Shown in pieces: positions 12,301 to 24,407 of a DNA stretch of 64,000 nucleotides. The notes under the pieces were generated by a model. That model worked only from the letters and a program-made list of their open reading frames with translations, did not search any database and was not told where the DNA came from. Location of the stretch: positions 13,983,383-14,047,382 of the forward strand of contig NC_084670.1 in NCBI RefSeq assembly GCF_028389875.1. Reading direction: 5' to 3'. Source of the DNA: Rhea pennata (taxonomy: Eukaryota; Chordata; Aves; Rheiformes; Rheidae). A program made the translations under genes and the position numbers. Positions within the stretch are counted from its first letter, which is position 1. The number at the start of each line of letters is the position of its first letter.

Positions 12301-13190
12301 ATACATTTTGAACACATAGGCTGGTAATCCAAAAAAAGCCTACATACTGATGTATATAGTCTTAAAGCCAAAAAGTGACTCAGATACCTAATAAATGAAG
12401 AAAAGCATGACTTGGGGGGGACAATATGGCTTGCAATCGTGATATAGACAAGGCATATTTAAGTGGTGTGACAAAGGCAGTGTTTGGCCAGCTGGTAAGA
12501 TCCCTGCCTATCATACTAATCAGAATGGTTTAATTGCACTCATCTGTTTATGTCAAGCTGTTGTCTCTTTTCTTCAGTTTTTAGGAGCAGAGGTCTGTTT
12601 CTTTGCAAGCCATACCACTATGGTAAGCTCCAATCCTGCAATAGGACTCTTACTTTATGGGGTAATACAAATAATGAAATGCAGAATGTAAGTTAAAAAT
12701 AGGGGGGTTCACTACTATGGAAGAGCAATGCACCTATGCCTTGTTCTGTCCAAATTTATTCTTTAGTTGTAGGTGATAACTAGGTGTAGCCTGCGCCTTT
12801 ATGTCAGAAATACAAGTACAACTATTTGAGTGTGGCACTGGAAGAAAGTTCCTGTTCTTCCCTTAAAACAACCACATTTGTATTTAACTTTTCTGTCTGT
12901 TGTTAAGACTTGAAAAGCCTATGGTCATGTCATTACTGTCCTAGTATATATTCAGCTCAAAGTTTGTCTCTAGTATGGCAGGTACAAGTCAGATAGGAAG
13001 AATGAGACCTTGCAGTTAAAAATGTAAGGAGGGTGGGGAAAAAATGAATGTATTAGAAATAAAATCCTGTTTCTGCCTCTGTTTTGTAAAGTTTTCAGAG
13101 AAACACACTGCTTTAAACTCAAGATGATCTCTGTAAGAGAGATCTTGCACTAAGTAGATTCCTCTCCACTCTGTCAGCTAACTGTCACAT
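9331..13190. other. MIGA1-NEXN intergenic stretch
   Basis: AT-rich sequence with no exon, RNA gene or transposon recognised. It holds alternative + strand AATAAA hexamers (10543-10548, 11406-11411, 11743-11748) that could serve longer MIGA1 transcripts, and a short GGAA run (11085-11104). Confidence 0.6.
11085..11104. repeat. (AAGG)n microsatellite
   Basis: Five tandem AAGG units, between MIGA1 and NEXN. Confidence 0.85.
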
Positions 13191-13192
13191 TA

Positions 13193-13202
13193 CTATTATT
13201 AG
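13193..13202 (+). promoter_or_regulatory. NEXN: MEF2 site upstream of NEXN exon 1a
   Basis: CTATTATTAG fits the MEF2 consensus YTA(W)4TAR at every position. It lies about 60 bp upstream of a TATA box and is followed by an E-box CATGTG (13215-13220). MEF2 plus E-box is a common arrangement in muscle promoters, which suits nexilin, a striated-muscle protein. The consensus match is seen; use in vivo is inferred. Confidence 0.55.
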
Positions 13203-13228
13203 TTGATTGCTCTCCATGTGCTTCATGC

Positions 13229-13268
13229 TATAAAATGACCCAGGACTTGACCATCGTAGCTATAAAAG
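13229..13268 (+). promoter_or_regulatory. NEXN: Paired TATA boxes of the upstream NEXN promoter
   Basis: TATAAAA at 13229-13235 and TATAAAAG at 13261-13268, 32 bp apart. The second would place transcription start near 13290, just upstream of a short exon-like stretch with a strong donor at 13381. The region lies before the CpG island and is not GC-rich, so it looks like a tissue-restricted TATA promoter. Confidence 0.55.
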
Positions 13269-13290
13269 CTCCCCACTTGCAGGGCATGAA

Positions 13291-13380
13291 CCAGCAACTG
13301 TGCGTCGCTCTCTGAACGGCCCGCTGTTCTGGCAAACTCTAATTAAGAAACGGCAGCTAGGAGGAACAGCCTGATTAGTT
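13291..13380 (+). other. NEXN: Candidate NEXN non-coding exon 1a
   Basis: Bounded on the left by the start predicted from TATAAAAG at 13261 and on the right by the donor AGTT|GTAAGTATG at 13381. It contains no ATG beyond the probable start region near 13287. It would splice to the NEXN ATG exon at 24353. The left end is an estimate (+/-10 nt). Confidence 0.45.
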
Positions 13381-13655
13381 GTAAGTATGTTGTGATTGTT
13401 CGCTACTGGGACGGCGGGCACTCGGCGGTTACCTGAGGCAGTTAACTCCGGGGACGTGGCCGCGAAAAGGAGCGTGCGAGCGGGCAGCGGAGGCGCCGGT
13501 GCGGGGAGGCGCCGGTGCGGGGTGGCCGAGCCGCGGGCTGTCCCGGCGCGCGGAGCCCCGCTTCCCCCCGCCGGCGCCGTCCGCGGTGTCCTCGCCCCGG
13601 TGCCTTGCGGCAGCGCGGCCCGGAATGCGCTAGCTGAGACCACCCCGCTCCCCGG

Positions 13656-13665
13656 TTATTTATAG
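13656..13665 (+). promoter_or_regulatory. NEXN: MEF2/TATA-like element in the CpG island
   Basis: TTATTTATAG is a full match to the MEF2 consensus and can also act as a TATA-like element. It is the only AT-rich word in its surroundings. A one-mismatch CArG (SRF) word CCAAAATAAG follows at 13684-13693, and another, ACTTTTATGG, at 13869-13878. Together they mark a plausible muscle-responsive core promoter for exon 1b. Confidence 0.5.
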
Positions 13666-13689
13666 CTCCGTGGCGCTTCCAGCCCAAAA

Positions 13690-14002
13690 TAAGCCAGTTG
13701 GCCGGGGCGGCTGCCCGCGCGGGGGGGGAGGGTCGCAGTGCGGCCGGGCTGCGCCCCCCGCCGCGGCGAGGGGCCGGGCACGGGCATGCGGCGGCGGCGG
13801 GGCTGAGGCGGGACAGCTGCCGCCGGCGCGGGGCTCGCCTGGAATGCGGGCGCCGGCCGCGCGCCGCGACTTTTATGGAAACTTGGAGCGCCGGAGCCGG
13901 CGGCGGCAGCCAAGGGGCGCTCAGCAGCCGCGCCGCGCTCCAGCCCTCGCACCCGCCCGCCGCGAGTGCACCGAGCCGCAGCGGCGGGGCAGGCGCTCCC
14001 AG
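13690..14002 (+). other. NEXN: Candidate NEXN exon 1b (5' UTR)
   Basis: The right end is set by the donor CTCCCAG|GTAAGAG at 14002/14003; the left end is estimated from the TATA-like element at 13656. It carries ATGs at 13786, 13844 and 13875, which open short upstream frames: a six-codon one closing at 13806, and two that run to the donor and close in exon 2. The main NEXN start lies in exon 2. Confidence 0.6.
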
Positions 14003-14313
14003 GTAAGAGCGGCTCCGCCAGCCCGCGGGCGCCGGGGGGGGAGGGAGAAGAGGCGCTGGGGCCCGGCCCTTGGGCCCCGCGCCCCGGCCGGGGGTCGGTG
14101 CTCGCCAGCAGCCGGCCCCGGCGGGAGGGCCGCCAGAGCAGAGCCGCAGGCTGGAAAGCCGGGGGTGGGCGCCGCTTTGGGGGTAACTCTCCTTCTCCCT
14201 ACTGGGCTGCGGCGTGTCGGCAAAGGAGCCCCGCGCCGGGCCGGGCGAGCTCGGCGGGGTGACGCGCCGCCGCGGCCGTTGGCGGTCCGAGAGCCCCCCC
14301 CTTCCCCCCCCCC

Positions 14314-14435
14314 CAACGGTCGTTCCCTTCCCCCCTTCCCCGCCCCAACGGTCGTTCCCCCCAATGGCCGTTCCCTTCCCCGCCCCGGCGGTCGTTGCCC
14401 CCACGCCCCAACGGTCGTTCCCCGCACCGGCCGTT
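14314..14435. repeat. Degenerate minisatellite, core CAACGGTCGTT
   Basis: Six copies of an 11-nt core start at 14314, 14346, 14362, 14386, 14409 and 14425; three are exact CAACGGTCGTT and three are variants such as CAATGGCCGTT. C-rich spacers separate them. The start-to-start spacings (32, 16, 24, 23, 16) are close to multiples of eight. The core contains the MYB-type word CAACGG. Confidence 0.8.
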
Positions 14436-17400
14436 TCCCCGCTCGCGTTCCGCGTGGCACCCGGCGGAGTACAGCCTGCGGCCCGACGCTCGTGGGGTGT
14501 CCGGCTGTGCTTGGCTAAAAGCCTTTTAGAAAAGAAATAACGGGAGGCGATTAGTGCGGCTGTCCGCAGCAAGTGAAGAAGCGGGAAGGCTTGGCTGGAA
14601 GCTCGAAGAGTTCAGTTAAAAAAAAAATGCCTACAGACTGTAGCGTTTTGGGTTTCCCCAAAGTTCCCCCTGAAAGTAGGGCACGGTACGGGCTGACGTG
14701 GTAACTCTCGGTGTGGAGTGGGGAGAAGGGCGCCGGCATCCGCAGGAACGGATAGCGTTACCCGGCCTGGTGGTGGCCCGGTCTGGGCACGCGTGACGTG
14801 GTAGCTAATTTTAAAGGAAGCCATTGCAGGTGGGCCTTGTGCTCACCCGGAGATCCCGCTGGACTTGCAACTTTCGCTTGTCCTTGCAGAAAGTTGCCCA
14901 AAGAAAACGCAAAGTCAAAACAACAGTTACACAACTTTGGTGTTGGCATAACATACAGTGTTTTCAGAGAGATGTGCAATGTGGTATCCATTCTAAGCCC
15001 GTCTCTCAATAACGTTATGTCTAATAAAAATATTTAAAAGTCCTTTCTGTTCTTAAACCACATGTCTCTGTTTTCATATAAGTAGAAATTCAGTTTTGCC
15101 CATATGGTCTTCAGTAACAGCAACATATTAAGAGTCCATTTTATATGTTCTGCTGCTTCCTAAAATGATACTCGGAGAATGCTGGATTTCTGAGACAGTT
15201 TCGCAATTTTTTTTCTTGAAGTTTGTTTTAGGTAAATAAAGAGTTTCTGCTAATACAATAAACATCTGTGAAAAATGTGTTCAATTAAATGTATTAGTAT
15301 TGCGAAAACTAGCCAGCAAGTAGCTGTAAGTATGTTAGAAGACTTTGTGTTCTTAAACTTAGATCTCAGCTCTTAAGAGATCTTAGACCCCTTAGGAAAA
15401 TATGCAAGGAAATGAAGTTTTTAAACAAAAATTAGTCTTATAAGAGGGCCAAGTGTATTAAGCAATATACAGAAGTACGAGAATACATCTAGTATACGTA
15501 GAAAAGCACACAACCCAGTGAAACACAAGAACTGGATACACAGTTTTAAGACATGTGCCTAAGAAATACTTTCTTTAACTGTATTTGATATTTTAAATGA
15601 GTATTTTCCTCAGTGAAAGAAGACAGACAATCTGTGATTTCCAGTACTTGAAAATTCATTTTTAAACTCTATTTTAACAAGGAACAGTGCCATTTCCAAG
15701 TTATCTGAAAACTGGAAGGGGGGAAACTGAGGTGAAAGTTAATGACTATAGAAAAGTACTTTGCGAAGTAATAGGAGCTACCCCTTGCTGTGCTTCGAAG
15801 GCAGTCATGTCCACTCTGCTGAAGGCTATTACACACTATCTGGCTTTTATTGGCATCAGTGCTACCAACAAAGTAATGTGGCCAAAAGGAAGCAGCAGCA
15901 GTTTATCTCCAGGAAGGCTGGAGACCTCTCATTGCAGTGCAAGCATGGCACAAGCACAGCAATTGCCCTGTTCTGTTTGGAGTTGACCTGGAGGGTTTTG
16001 GAGAAGTAACAGCAGATAGATAGGCTGTGTCCCATCTTCTAGGAAGGGCAGAAGTAAATTGCAGTAGTATTTCATGTTGGTGCTTTATCCTACATTTCAG
16101 TACCTTAGTCTCTGTAGTCCTGTCAGTGAAGTCAGCAAAAGTCAAGCTCAAATCACACTGTCTCTTCAGCTGCTTTGAAGAAGGAGTTATGGTGTGGGAC
16201 AGGATACACTGATTTTTCACTCGGAGAACTGGGTTCACGGTTTACTGCCACCAGTAATTAGGATCACCTGGTGTCTTGGAACATAAAATCAGAGGCCAGA
16301 AAATGTCAGCAGGCCTTTCCCATAACAGACCTGTCTGTAAGCCCCAACTAGATTTGTTCTGGAGCGTATGTACTCCATAGTGGTATCTGAAGAGAGTAAG
16401 AAATTACACAGAGAATGGTTATCTTATTCTCTAACACAGCGGTTAGACTGCATGGCAGTATCACTTTAAGAGTATGTATGAACGTGTAAATAGACACAGA
16501 CAAAATACTTCATAATAAATACATCATTATAGATACCATATCTACAAAGGGCTTTTGCAACGTGAGGCTTTTAATGTCAAAGTGCAATAAAGAGTGAGGA
16601 AAAGATTTGGTATGAAGTTGAATTATCTGGGCCAATTGCTGGTAAGCACTCTAGTCTTAACAATAAAAAATTATGAATGGAATACAACTGAACAGAAATA
16701 GTTTTCTATTCTGTGTTATACAAAATGTAATGTTTAGACAGCTGGTATTAGTGGTCATAACTCACTGTCTTCAGTGCAGCTAACAGTTTGTGCCAGTTCA
16801 GGAGCTTCCCCTATGCGTGATAATTTTAGTATCTGCTTTAGTATCTGTAGTTTAGTACAGCAGCTACTGGTAATGTTATACCGGACAAGTTACAGTAAGG
16901 ACATACATGATGAACAACACTCATTTCCAATTCTATTTCCAATCTTCTCTTTCCAATTCTATTTAATATTTCTTTAAATATTCTAACATTATGAACTGTG
17001 TTTTCCTCTTCTAAGTGCTTTGGCTGCGAGTAGTAATTTTCCAGTGCTCACAATATGATTTCCTTATATAATAGAGTCTTCCCTGCAAGCAGATCACAAG
17101 AAGGAGACAGATGGTAAATGTAATATAGACTGTGCTGTAAAGGGCTTATTTATAACTCAGGGTAGCCAGTATGACTGTAGGGGGGAGCCTACTGAAAAGA
17201 GAAATCACAGAGGAACTAGACTTTTATCCTGACTTCCTACTCCTAGCTGTAAACAGTCATCTTCAGTTTAGGGAAAACATTGGTATTTTCCTGCATCTCA
17301 TATGAGGATGGTCAATGCTGCACTGAAAATCAAGAATTTTCATAATGTAGTTATGTACAGTAAGGTAATGGATCAACTGTGGAGTTACTATAGATAACAA

Positions 17401-20400
17401 AAAATACTTTACATTAGGATTGCTTTTATTTGGTTAAAGTTGTGCAACAGCTTTTGATCAATTGAGGATTTTGACTTCCTTTCAGAAATGGAAAAGAATT
17501 AAATTTAGGGAGGCAGGTTTGGGACCTGTGATCCATCAAACCTTTTGTGTCCCCTCAATGGTTGTCTTTATTCATTTTGATTTTCTTGACTGAGGTAAGG
17601 TTTTAAGGTGTGTGTGTGTGTGTGAAAAGTTGAACAAGTGGTATGATCACAACAAATTAAGACGTATCGCACTGGAAGTGATAGCTTACCCGTTCAAAAC
17701 CAACAATTCAGATACTTGGAAACAGCCCCCCCCCTTTTTTTTCCTCTCTATAAAGTAGCTAAACCTAGAGTATTTCTAGTCTGTTGCCTACATGTGTTTC
17801 TGGTTTTGTATTCAGTTTTCACCTCAAACTTTTGACAGATCACTCTGTGCATTATAGCCAGTCTAGCCATTCTGTCTTTTATACAGTTCCAGAGGTGGCA
17901 TCATTAATCACAGGTTGAAGGTTAAATTTTCCTTCCAAGAAAATCTCAACGTGGACCTCTTTTAATATTTATAAAGAAAGTATTGGACTGCAGGTTCATC
18001 TTCAAAACATAAACTAACATTTCCTATGATGTTCTTTTTAATAATATGAAAGCTAAAATGTGGGAAAAGTAATTTTAGACCAGTGTCAGTTGAATGCTAG
18101 TGTGGTGAGAGTGGATAGGCAAAGAAGCCGTATCGTAACAATCTCAGTTGATTTTTCGATCATCATTTTACTCAATGTTCTAATTTGAGATTTTTTGGGG
18201 GGATGGGAAGCTTCAGTTAGGAGCTCTCACAAGTTTTCCTGAGATATGTTGATCTCAGGGAAACGAATGAAAGGACAATTGAATTTTAAGATTTTGGACT
18301 GCTTCGTAATAGGATGACGAATCGCTTTTAAAGTAGATGCAAGTATTAGCAGACACTTGTTGCCTCAAAGAATAAGCATGACTTGAATTAGAGGAACTCT
18401 GAGAATTTTTTTTACTACAAAGAAAGGATATATATGTTTTGTTCTTCTCAAAAGGGAATTAGTAAGAAGATATCATTTTATTTAAAAGTAGCTACTGTTA
18501 GAAAATAGTATATGTCAAAGTTTCTTGGGCTGGAGAATTCATTACAACCTATTTTGTATAAAGGTATCAAGTAGATGATGGAGGAGTTATTCTTCCACAA
18601 TCTGTAGGTGTTGGGACTTCTTGACCTGCTCACTTTGGTTTTCTCAGCGCTGATACAGAGACTGTGTATATCTTCTAATGATAAGGCCAATATAAAGGAG
18701 CCTCAGTGTGCTCTTGTTGTTCCTAAAGCAGTGGTAACTGCTTCACAGATCCAAATAAGAACTCAAGGAGATTTTTTTTTCCTAAAGATTCTGGCTTGCA
18801 TTTGTTGGAAACTACTCAACTGCTTGGATGGTCTCTGAGATAGGCTCCTCTGTTCTTGCCTGCTGTTGTTCCTGCTGAAAGTATAACTGACATGGAGAGA
18901 GAGGAGAGGGCTAACGTGGGCTGTATCATGTTCAGTAACGCCCTATTACATTCTATTCATATCTTTTAGCATCAAATGTGAAGGTAGGATGACTTGCAGT
19001 TGCAAAATGTGTTAGAGCCAGCTGGCTAACCTTCAAGCATATTAAGAGGTAGGTGATGCCAAAGAAACGGAAAGTAATCTAGAGTAATAGCAGATATGGC
19101 AATATTCCAAATGACAGCAACATATCTGTCATCTTAAATGCCTACAACTTTTTGGACTGGAACATTTGTGGAAGTTCAGATAGCAGGGATTTTCAAAGAA
19201 AATTTCTCCCAACATCTGTGCTTTGTAAGAAAATTTTAGATTGGCTTTTGATGATGGGTCTCACTACTGTCAGCAATTTTAGTGATGCTTTTGAGAGGAG
19301 TTAGGTAATTAGAACTATCAGAAATGTTCAAGATAAAATTGATCCAAAAGATAGGAAAATTTTTCAAAAACAAAATTAACCTAAGTATTCTCAGATTCAT
19401 AAGTGTAATCTTGTTCCTAAGCTGAATTCCTTGTAATAAGCAAATAAGACCTTGCAATAGGTACAGTCTTTGAATGACTTCAAGATCAAGCCATGTAGAC
19501 TGTGTACGTTGCAGTAACGAAGGTTAGCTGTAGCAAGTAGTTTAGGTGAGATGGAATTCTCTGTGAAACATGGTCTTTGTGATTTGCCTTTTTTTCTATT
19601 CCAGTCCTGTATTAAGACGAGAAGGTCTCAGATCTCTTAGGATATTTCAGGGCAGGAATTGTACCAATGCATGAAGTTTCTTTGTTTTCTAGTCAGTTCA
19701 TGCAGTAGAACTTCTATTTAACTTCAGTATTTTAAGTACAAGGCTAAAGGCTATTGGTCACAAGCAGAGAAGAAAAAATGCAAAATAGAAGCAAAGGAAA
19801 GTGAACAGAGAACTTCTCTTAAGATCAACTTAGAAAAATCAGGAAGTCAAAATGAGCTTATAACTAGCTTTAAGCTGCCCTGATCATAATGAGGATTTTA
19901 CTTAAAGATATGCATGAAGTAAGCTGAAGGCCTATAAAAACATCCAAACTCAATTGCACAATATATAAATGCATATTCAAGTGTATAGGGACTCTAAGAC
20001 CACAAGAATGCTTGTAAGGTCATTTGCCTTTCTAGACACAACAGAATGTGAACATGCTATTGCTAATCTAAAATAGTCTAAATAGAAAATCAGACTTAGT
20101 AGTTCTCAGTTTGTCACTTGTGAGTACATAAACGTAAATTGGATTTCTACCAGTCTACAAATGGGACATTTGTCGACTATGACTTGGAAAAACTGACTTT
20201 ACATACCTATTTGTTGAATAGGAACATCCAAGTGTTCTCCAAAATATCTCTTTAAAGCTGAAATTGAAGTTTAGGATTTGTAAATCAGGGCAGAGCTTGG
20301 TAGCTTAACGCTTCCAAACTCTTGTTTTATATGCTATGACTGCTGTGATTTGGAAAAATGTTCCAACAGGGTACCTATGAATCTCATTCAATTTCTATAG

Positions 20401-23400
20401 TTACAGCAGCACCAGAAAGCACTGAAGACTTTGGCATACACACACACACGTACGCATTTTAAGTTGATATAAGGACTGCTCTGAATGTTCATTATTTTTA
20501 ACACCATGTAAACATTCCCATGTTTATAATCTGCTCAGAATAAAGAGTTAATAAGCAAACTTCAAACCTGTTTGGCAGAACACAGGATACCTGGCCACCT
20601 CCATCTTATTTTGAGAGAAAACGTAGCAAAAAAGAACCAATGCCTCAGTTCCTAATGTCATCATGATTGCTATTTATTTTAACTATTTTGCATTCAGTTT
20701 TGGAAAATGAAAATGTGACTAGCCAGGCTCATCTTATACTCTTTGTTTATGTCATTGTTACTTGCTTATCTCATTTTCTTAAAGATACCGCAAAGATTTA
20801 CATCCATAACACAAAGTTTTACATCTACAAAATACATTCTTTTAATTTTCTAATGAAATGTCATTTCATTATTAATACATCTAAAATCCTACATACCTAA
20901 CAAGTGGCCCTTATAATTATTTGAAAATAATCATACCATTTTCAAAACAGATATGTATGGAACACTTGCTGGACACAGAGAGAGCTAGTTCAGCAGCGTA
21001 CTGAGTACAGTGAGATTTCTAAACTTAGTATAAAAGTTTGTTGCAAATTTTGGGCTTTTCCTGATGTGTCAGGAGAAGGGAGAAAGGGAGTCAAGAATAA
21101 GTTACTGCATCATAAAGCAGAAGAAATTCTGTTCCACGTTACCTAAGAAATAGTGAACGTGTAATTGAGCCATTATCATGTTTCTTGTGATAATAATCAT
21201 TATAGTCCTGAACAAATGAGCTTGACTTTAACAGGTGCCGGTCATAATGTTAAACTTGTTCTGGGAAACCAAGTATTTTCTAGGAATTTCTTGTTCATGG
21301 AAAGTCATCTTAGTGCCTAGTGAAAGACTTCTATGTTAATAAATTTTGCTGGAAGAATAACAAGTAAAACCATATACATGAGATGATACAGAATATGGTT
21401 TACTTCAGTGAACAGGAAGGTAGTCTGAGAAACAATCAGTTTACTCCAAGAGTGTGATGCAGGGTCATTTTATAGAACTATACAGCACAATTCAGGATTA
21501 GGATTATAGGATTAATAAATAACATCCATTGGTTGAGCCACTTGCTGTAGGTCTGAATAAAATGAACAAGAACCTCTTCGCTCTTATTGCACCCCAGTAA
21601 CATTTAATTCATTCATAAACAAGTGGTTTGACCTTTAGAATAAGGAATGCTACCATTTTTGGTCACTCCTTTTTTACATGGCATGCATGCGGTTGCTAGC
21701 ACTAGATAATTTTTAGTTGTTCCTGAGATTGTTATCTTTACTTAAATTAATAGTTTTATCATACTGGGGTTCATCTAGCTGAATAATCAGATCCCAGGTT
21801 TGTGTTTCAACTCCAAAACTTTGTATGTATGGCATTGCAAATGAAAAAAAAGAATTGAAGAAAAATAGCCGGAACATGTTATAATTCTTATAATTTTTTG
21901 GCTGTGATTTTTCTGATCTTAATAATTTGCTTAAGATGCTGTGACCAAAGTTACCCCTAAAATTATGTTCAAGTTTTATATAAATATTAAAGAATAGGAG
22001 ATGAGTAATGATGTGATACAAAAAAGCCCGTGTCATTGATTTACTCAGAACAGGTTGATAAATAGTTTTCTTCATTACAAAACAGATACATGATGGCATA
22101 AAATGGAATAAAGGTAATATTCTTAATCCAGGTCCTAGTGGATGCTTGTACGTGTCACTGAAATCCTTTTTACAATTAGCACCTTTTGTTGGCAATATTG
22201 AAAAAGAGCTCAGGAACTGTGAGAGCATGGAGAAAAGCTGTCGAATTGTACACTTTTTTTTGTGTACATCCCATAGACATTAGGAGGATTTGTGTATAAA
22301 AATGAGTGTATTCTTTCCAGTTCCATCTGTTTCCTAAGCTGATTACACCTTGCTGTCTTCTAGGAAGAATAATGCTAGACTGTATTCAGCTTTGTAATTT
22401 CAGAGAAGATTGTGTGTGAAGAAAAAAAAGTCTGGCATGAAGCACTAGATGTATCTAGATACAGGACTGTACTGACCTCCAGAGGCAGAAAATTCCACAT
22501 GTGCTTATGCACTTGACAAATGCTGTCTCTGTCCTCTTCAGATTTCATTTTTGGAACTTTGTCATTTCCAGGTATAAAAGTAATATTCCTTAAAGTGATG
22601 AATAGTTCAATTCTCAGAGGGCATACAATTAACACATTTGATAATGTAATTGTTTTCTATCATGTATTCATTTGTGCTAACCTGAATTAAAAAATTAGTG
22701 AATTAGTGAGACTTAATGATAAACAGAGGTATCAAATTGATAGGAATTAATCATCAAAATAAATGTATTTTCCATTGCATTGTTTCAAACTTAATCAAAA
22801 ATAGGTACCTAGGTTACACCGTTACTTTTAAGGAGTAAGTGACCATTTTGGCATACTGGGTCTGAAATGTTCTTTCTAATGTAGTGAAAGATCAAACCTT
22901 ATATCATAACTTCAGGTTTTGTAGGAGTGAACTATATGGAAACAATAAGTGAGGGCAGAGGACTGAGAAAATAATTACAGTGGCCTTAAGCCTTTACTAC
23001 CTTTTCCATTTCAGGCTACTAAGCACAGAAAAAGAGTGCACCTTTAAAATTGTTTTGACAGCATTTACTTTACAAAAAATGTAATTTCTTCCTGTGTGGT
23101 GTGAATCTGACTTGTTACTCTCTTTTAACATCTTATTGTTATCATGAAACACGTAACTAGAGCCATACACTATTTTCACCATTTCTGTTTCTACCTAAAA
23201 AGATAGAGAAGTGTTTTGGGAGAAAACATCTCTTTCAGTTTTCTTTAAAGGCAAAAAAAACCCCAAAAACAAAAAAACAAAAAAAAAAAAAAACCTGTTT
23301 ATCAGCTGGAAGTTCTCCTGTCTTCTCAAAGTAGAGGAGATTCATCTATTCTGCTTTCTCCCCAAAGTCAGAGGAAAGACTTTGTGCTGTCCCAGCTCCC

Positions 23401-23406
23401 AGGGGA

Positions 23407-23450
23407 CAAAAACAAAACAAAATAAAACAAACAAACAAACAAACAAAAAC
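23407..23450. repeat. (CAAA)n simple repeat
   Basis: A-rich tract resolving into about five CAAA units. It lies about 900 bp before NEXN exon 2. Confidence 0.85.
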
Positions 23451-24352
23451 CAGATCAAGCCTGGATGTCTACGTGCACTTACTTGGCCTCTACCTGTCTG
23501 TCCTTCTAGAAGCAATCTGTCTGCGTTGTCTTACGTAGCAGGCTTTAGCCCACAGAGGGTATGCAGCTGTCCTGTCGTCTTTTCCCATCCCTGCTCTTTT
23601 TTAAGTTCCCACTGTATCTTCATTAGCTTCCTTCCACAGGAAAAAAACCAAAAAACAAAAAACTACTACCCCACATGCTATCTGTCATCCTTTGCCTGAA
23701 TTCACTTTTTTTATTCCTCCTTATTACTTGCAGAGGACTAGAGTAATTCACGTTTTTAGTAGGTGGAGGGCTTCACAGAGGCAGGAATTCCAGTTGCATC
23801 TCTGCAGTGGTGGCAGGTGCCCCCAGGGAGGGGGCCACCCTTCCTCCAGTCAGCGGCACAAAGGTCTTGATGCTCCAGGCATCTGGGGGGCTTTGGCCTG
23901 GGACACTCTGGAAACCTGGTGCACCACGAGCTACCTCACTGGCTTGTACACCAGACCGAAGCAGAGCAACTGACATGTGCAGCATATTCCTTTCTGTCAG
24001 CAGAAGTATTGAGAAAAGCAGTTTTGTAGCATGCCAGCCAGTCAGCTGGAGCTTGGCACCAAGTTCTGATACATGCTCGCTTTTTTTTTTTCTTTTTTTT
24101 TTAATGGAAATTAAAACCCAATTTCTAGGTCTATAATAGAGAAGCATGAATAGTGAATTGTAAGCTGGTTCTTTCAATTATTGTTCCATATTTAGAACAT
24201 ATTTTCATGCCTTTGCAAGAGCCTCAAAGGATCAAATGAAACTGTGATACACTCACTTCAGCCTATACAAGCTTATTTGCAGGAAGATGATTAAAGAGGG
24301 AAAAAAAAAGCATCCATTAAGAAAACAATATAACTGCAACTGTTTCTTACAG

Positions 24353-24407
24353 GTAGAAACTGAAAGCAGTCTTGAATATACCACGTGAAGATCACAGTAC
24401 AATAACC

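Larger units (their letters stand above)
13430..14480. promoter_or_regulatory. NEXN: CpG island at the NEXN 5' end
   Basis: About 1 kb of very GC- and CpG-rich DNA in an AT-rich neighbourhood. It covers the second candidate first exon of NEXN and the start of intron 1. The long open frames on both strands here (up to 376 codons) are the usual by-product of stop-poor GC-rich sequence and are not called as genes. Two TGACGTGG half-CRE motifs lie just downstream, at 14694-14701 and 14794-14801. Confidence 0.9.
14003..24352 (+). other. NEXN: NEXN intron 1
   Basis: Ten kilobases between the CpG-island donor and the ATG exon. The first 500 bp are CpG-island DNA with a degenerate minisatellite (14314-14435). 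The remainder is AT-rich and holds a GT run (17608-17624), A-rich and CAAA tracts (23251-23296, 23407-23450), and a locally GC-rich patch at 23760-24080. An open frame of 171 codons on the minus strand (21713-22228) is discussed as a finding. No exon or RNA gene was recognised. Confidence 0.8.

Noticed and set aside
13260..14572. Long open frames on both strands of the CpG island (up to 376 codons on the minus strand)
   Set aside because: Stop codons are rare in such GC-rich DNA. The products are low-complexity Arg/Ala/Pro/Gly strings in all frames and the region fits a promoter and 5' UTR.
15687..16238. Overlapping 80-110-codon frames on both strands
   Set aside because: No similarity recognised, overlapping in several frames, no splice context. 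Best explained as chance or old unrecognised repeat.
23211..23699. 162-codon + strand open frame
   Set aside because: It arises from A-rich and CAAA simple repeats (Lys/Asn/Thr runs), has no recognisable domain and lies in NEXN intron 1.
23760..24080. GC-rich patch before NEXN exon 2 as an extra exon or promoter
   Set aside because: No donor/acceptor pair, TATA box or recognised protein. It may be an old repeat or an enhancer, but nothing in it decides.
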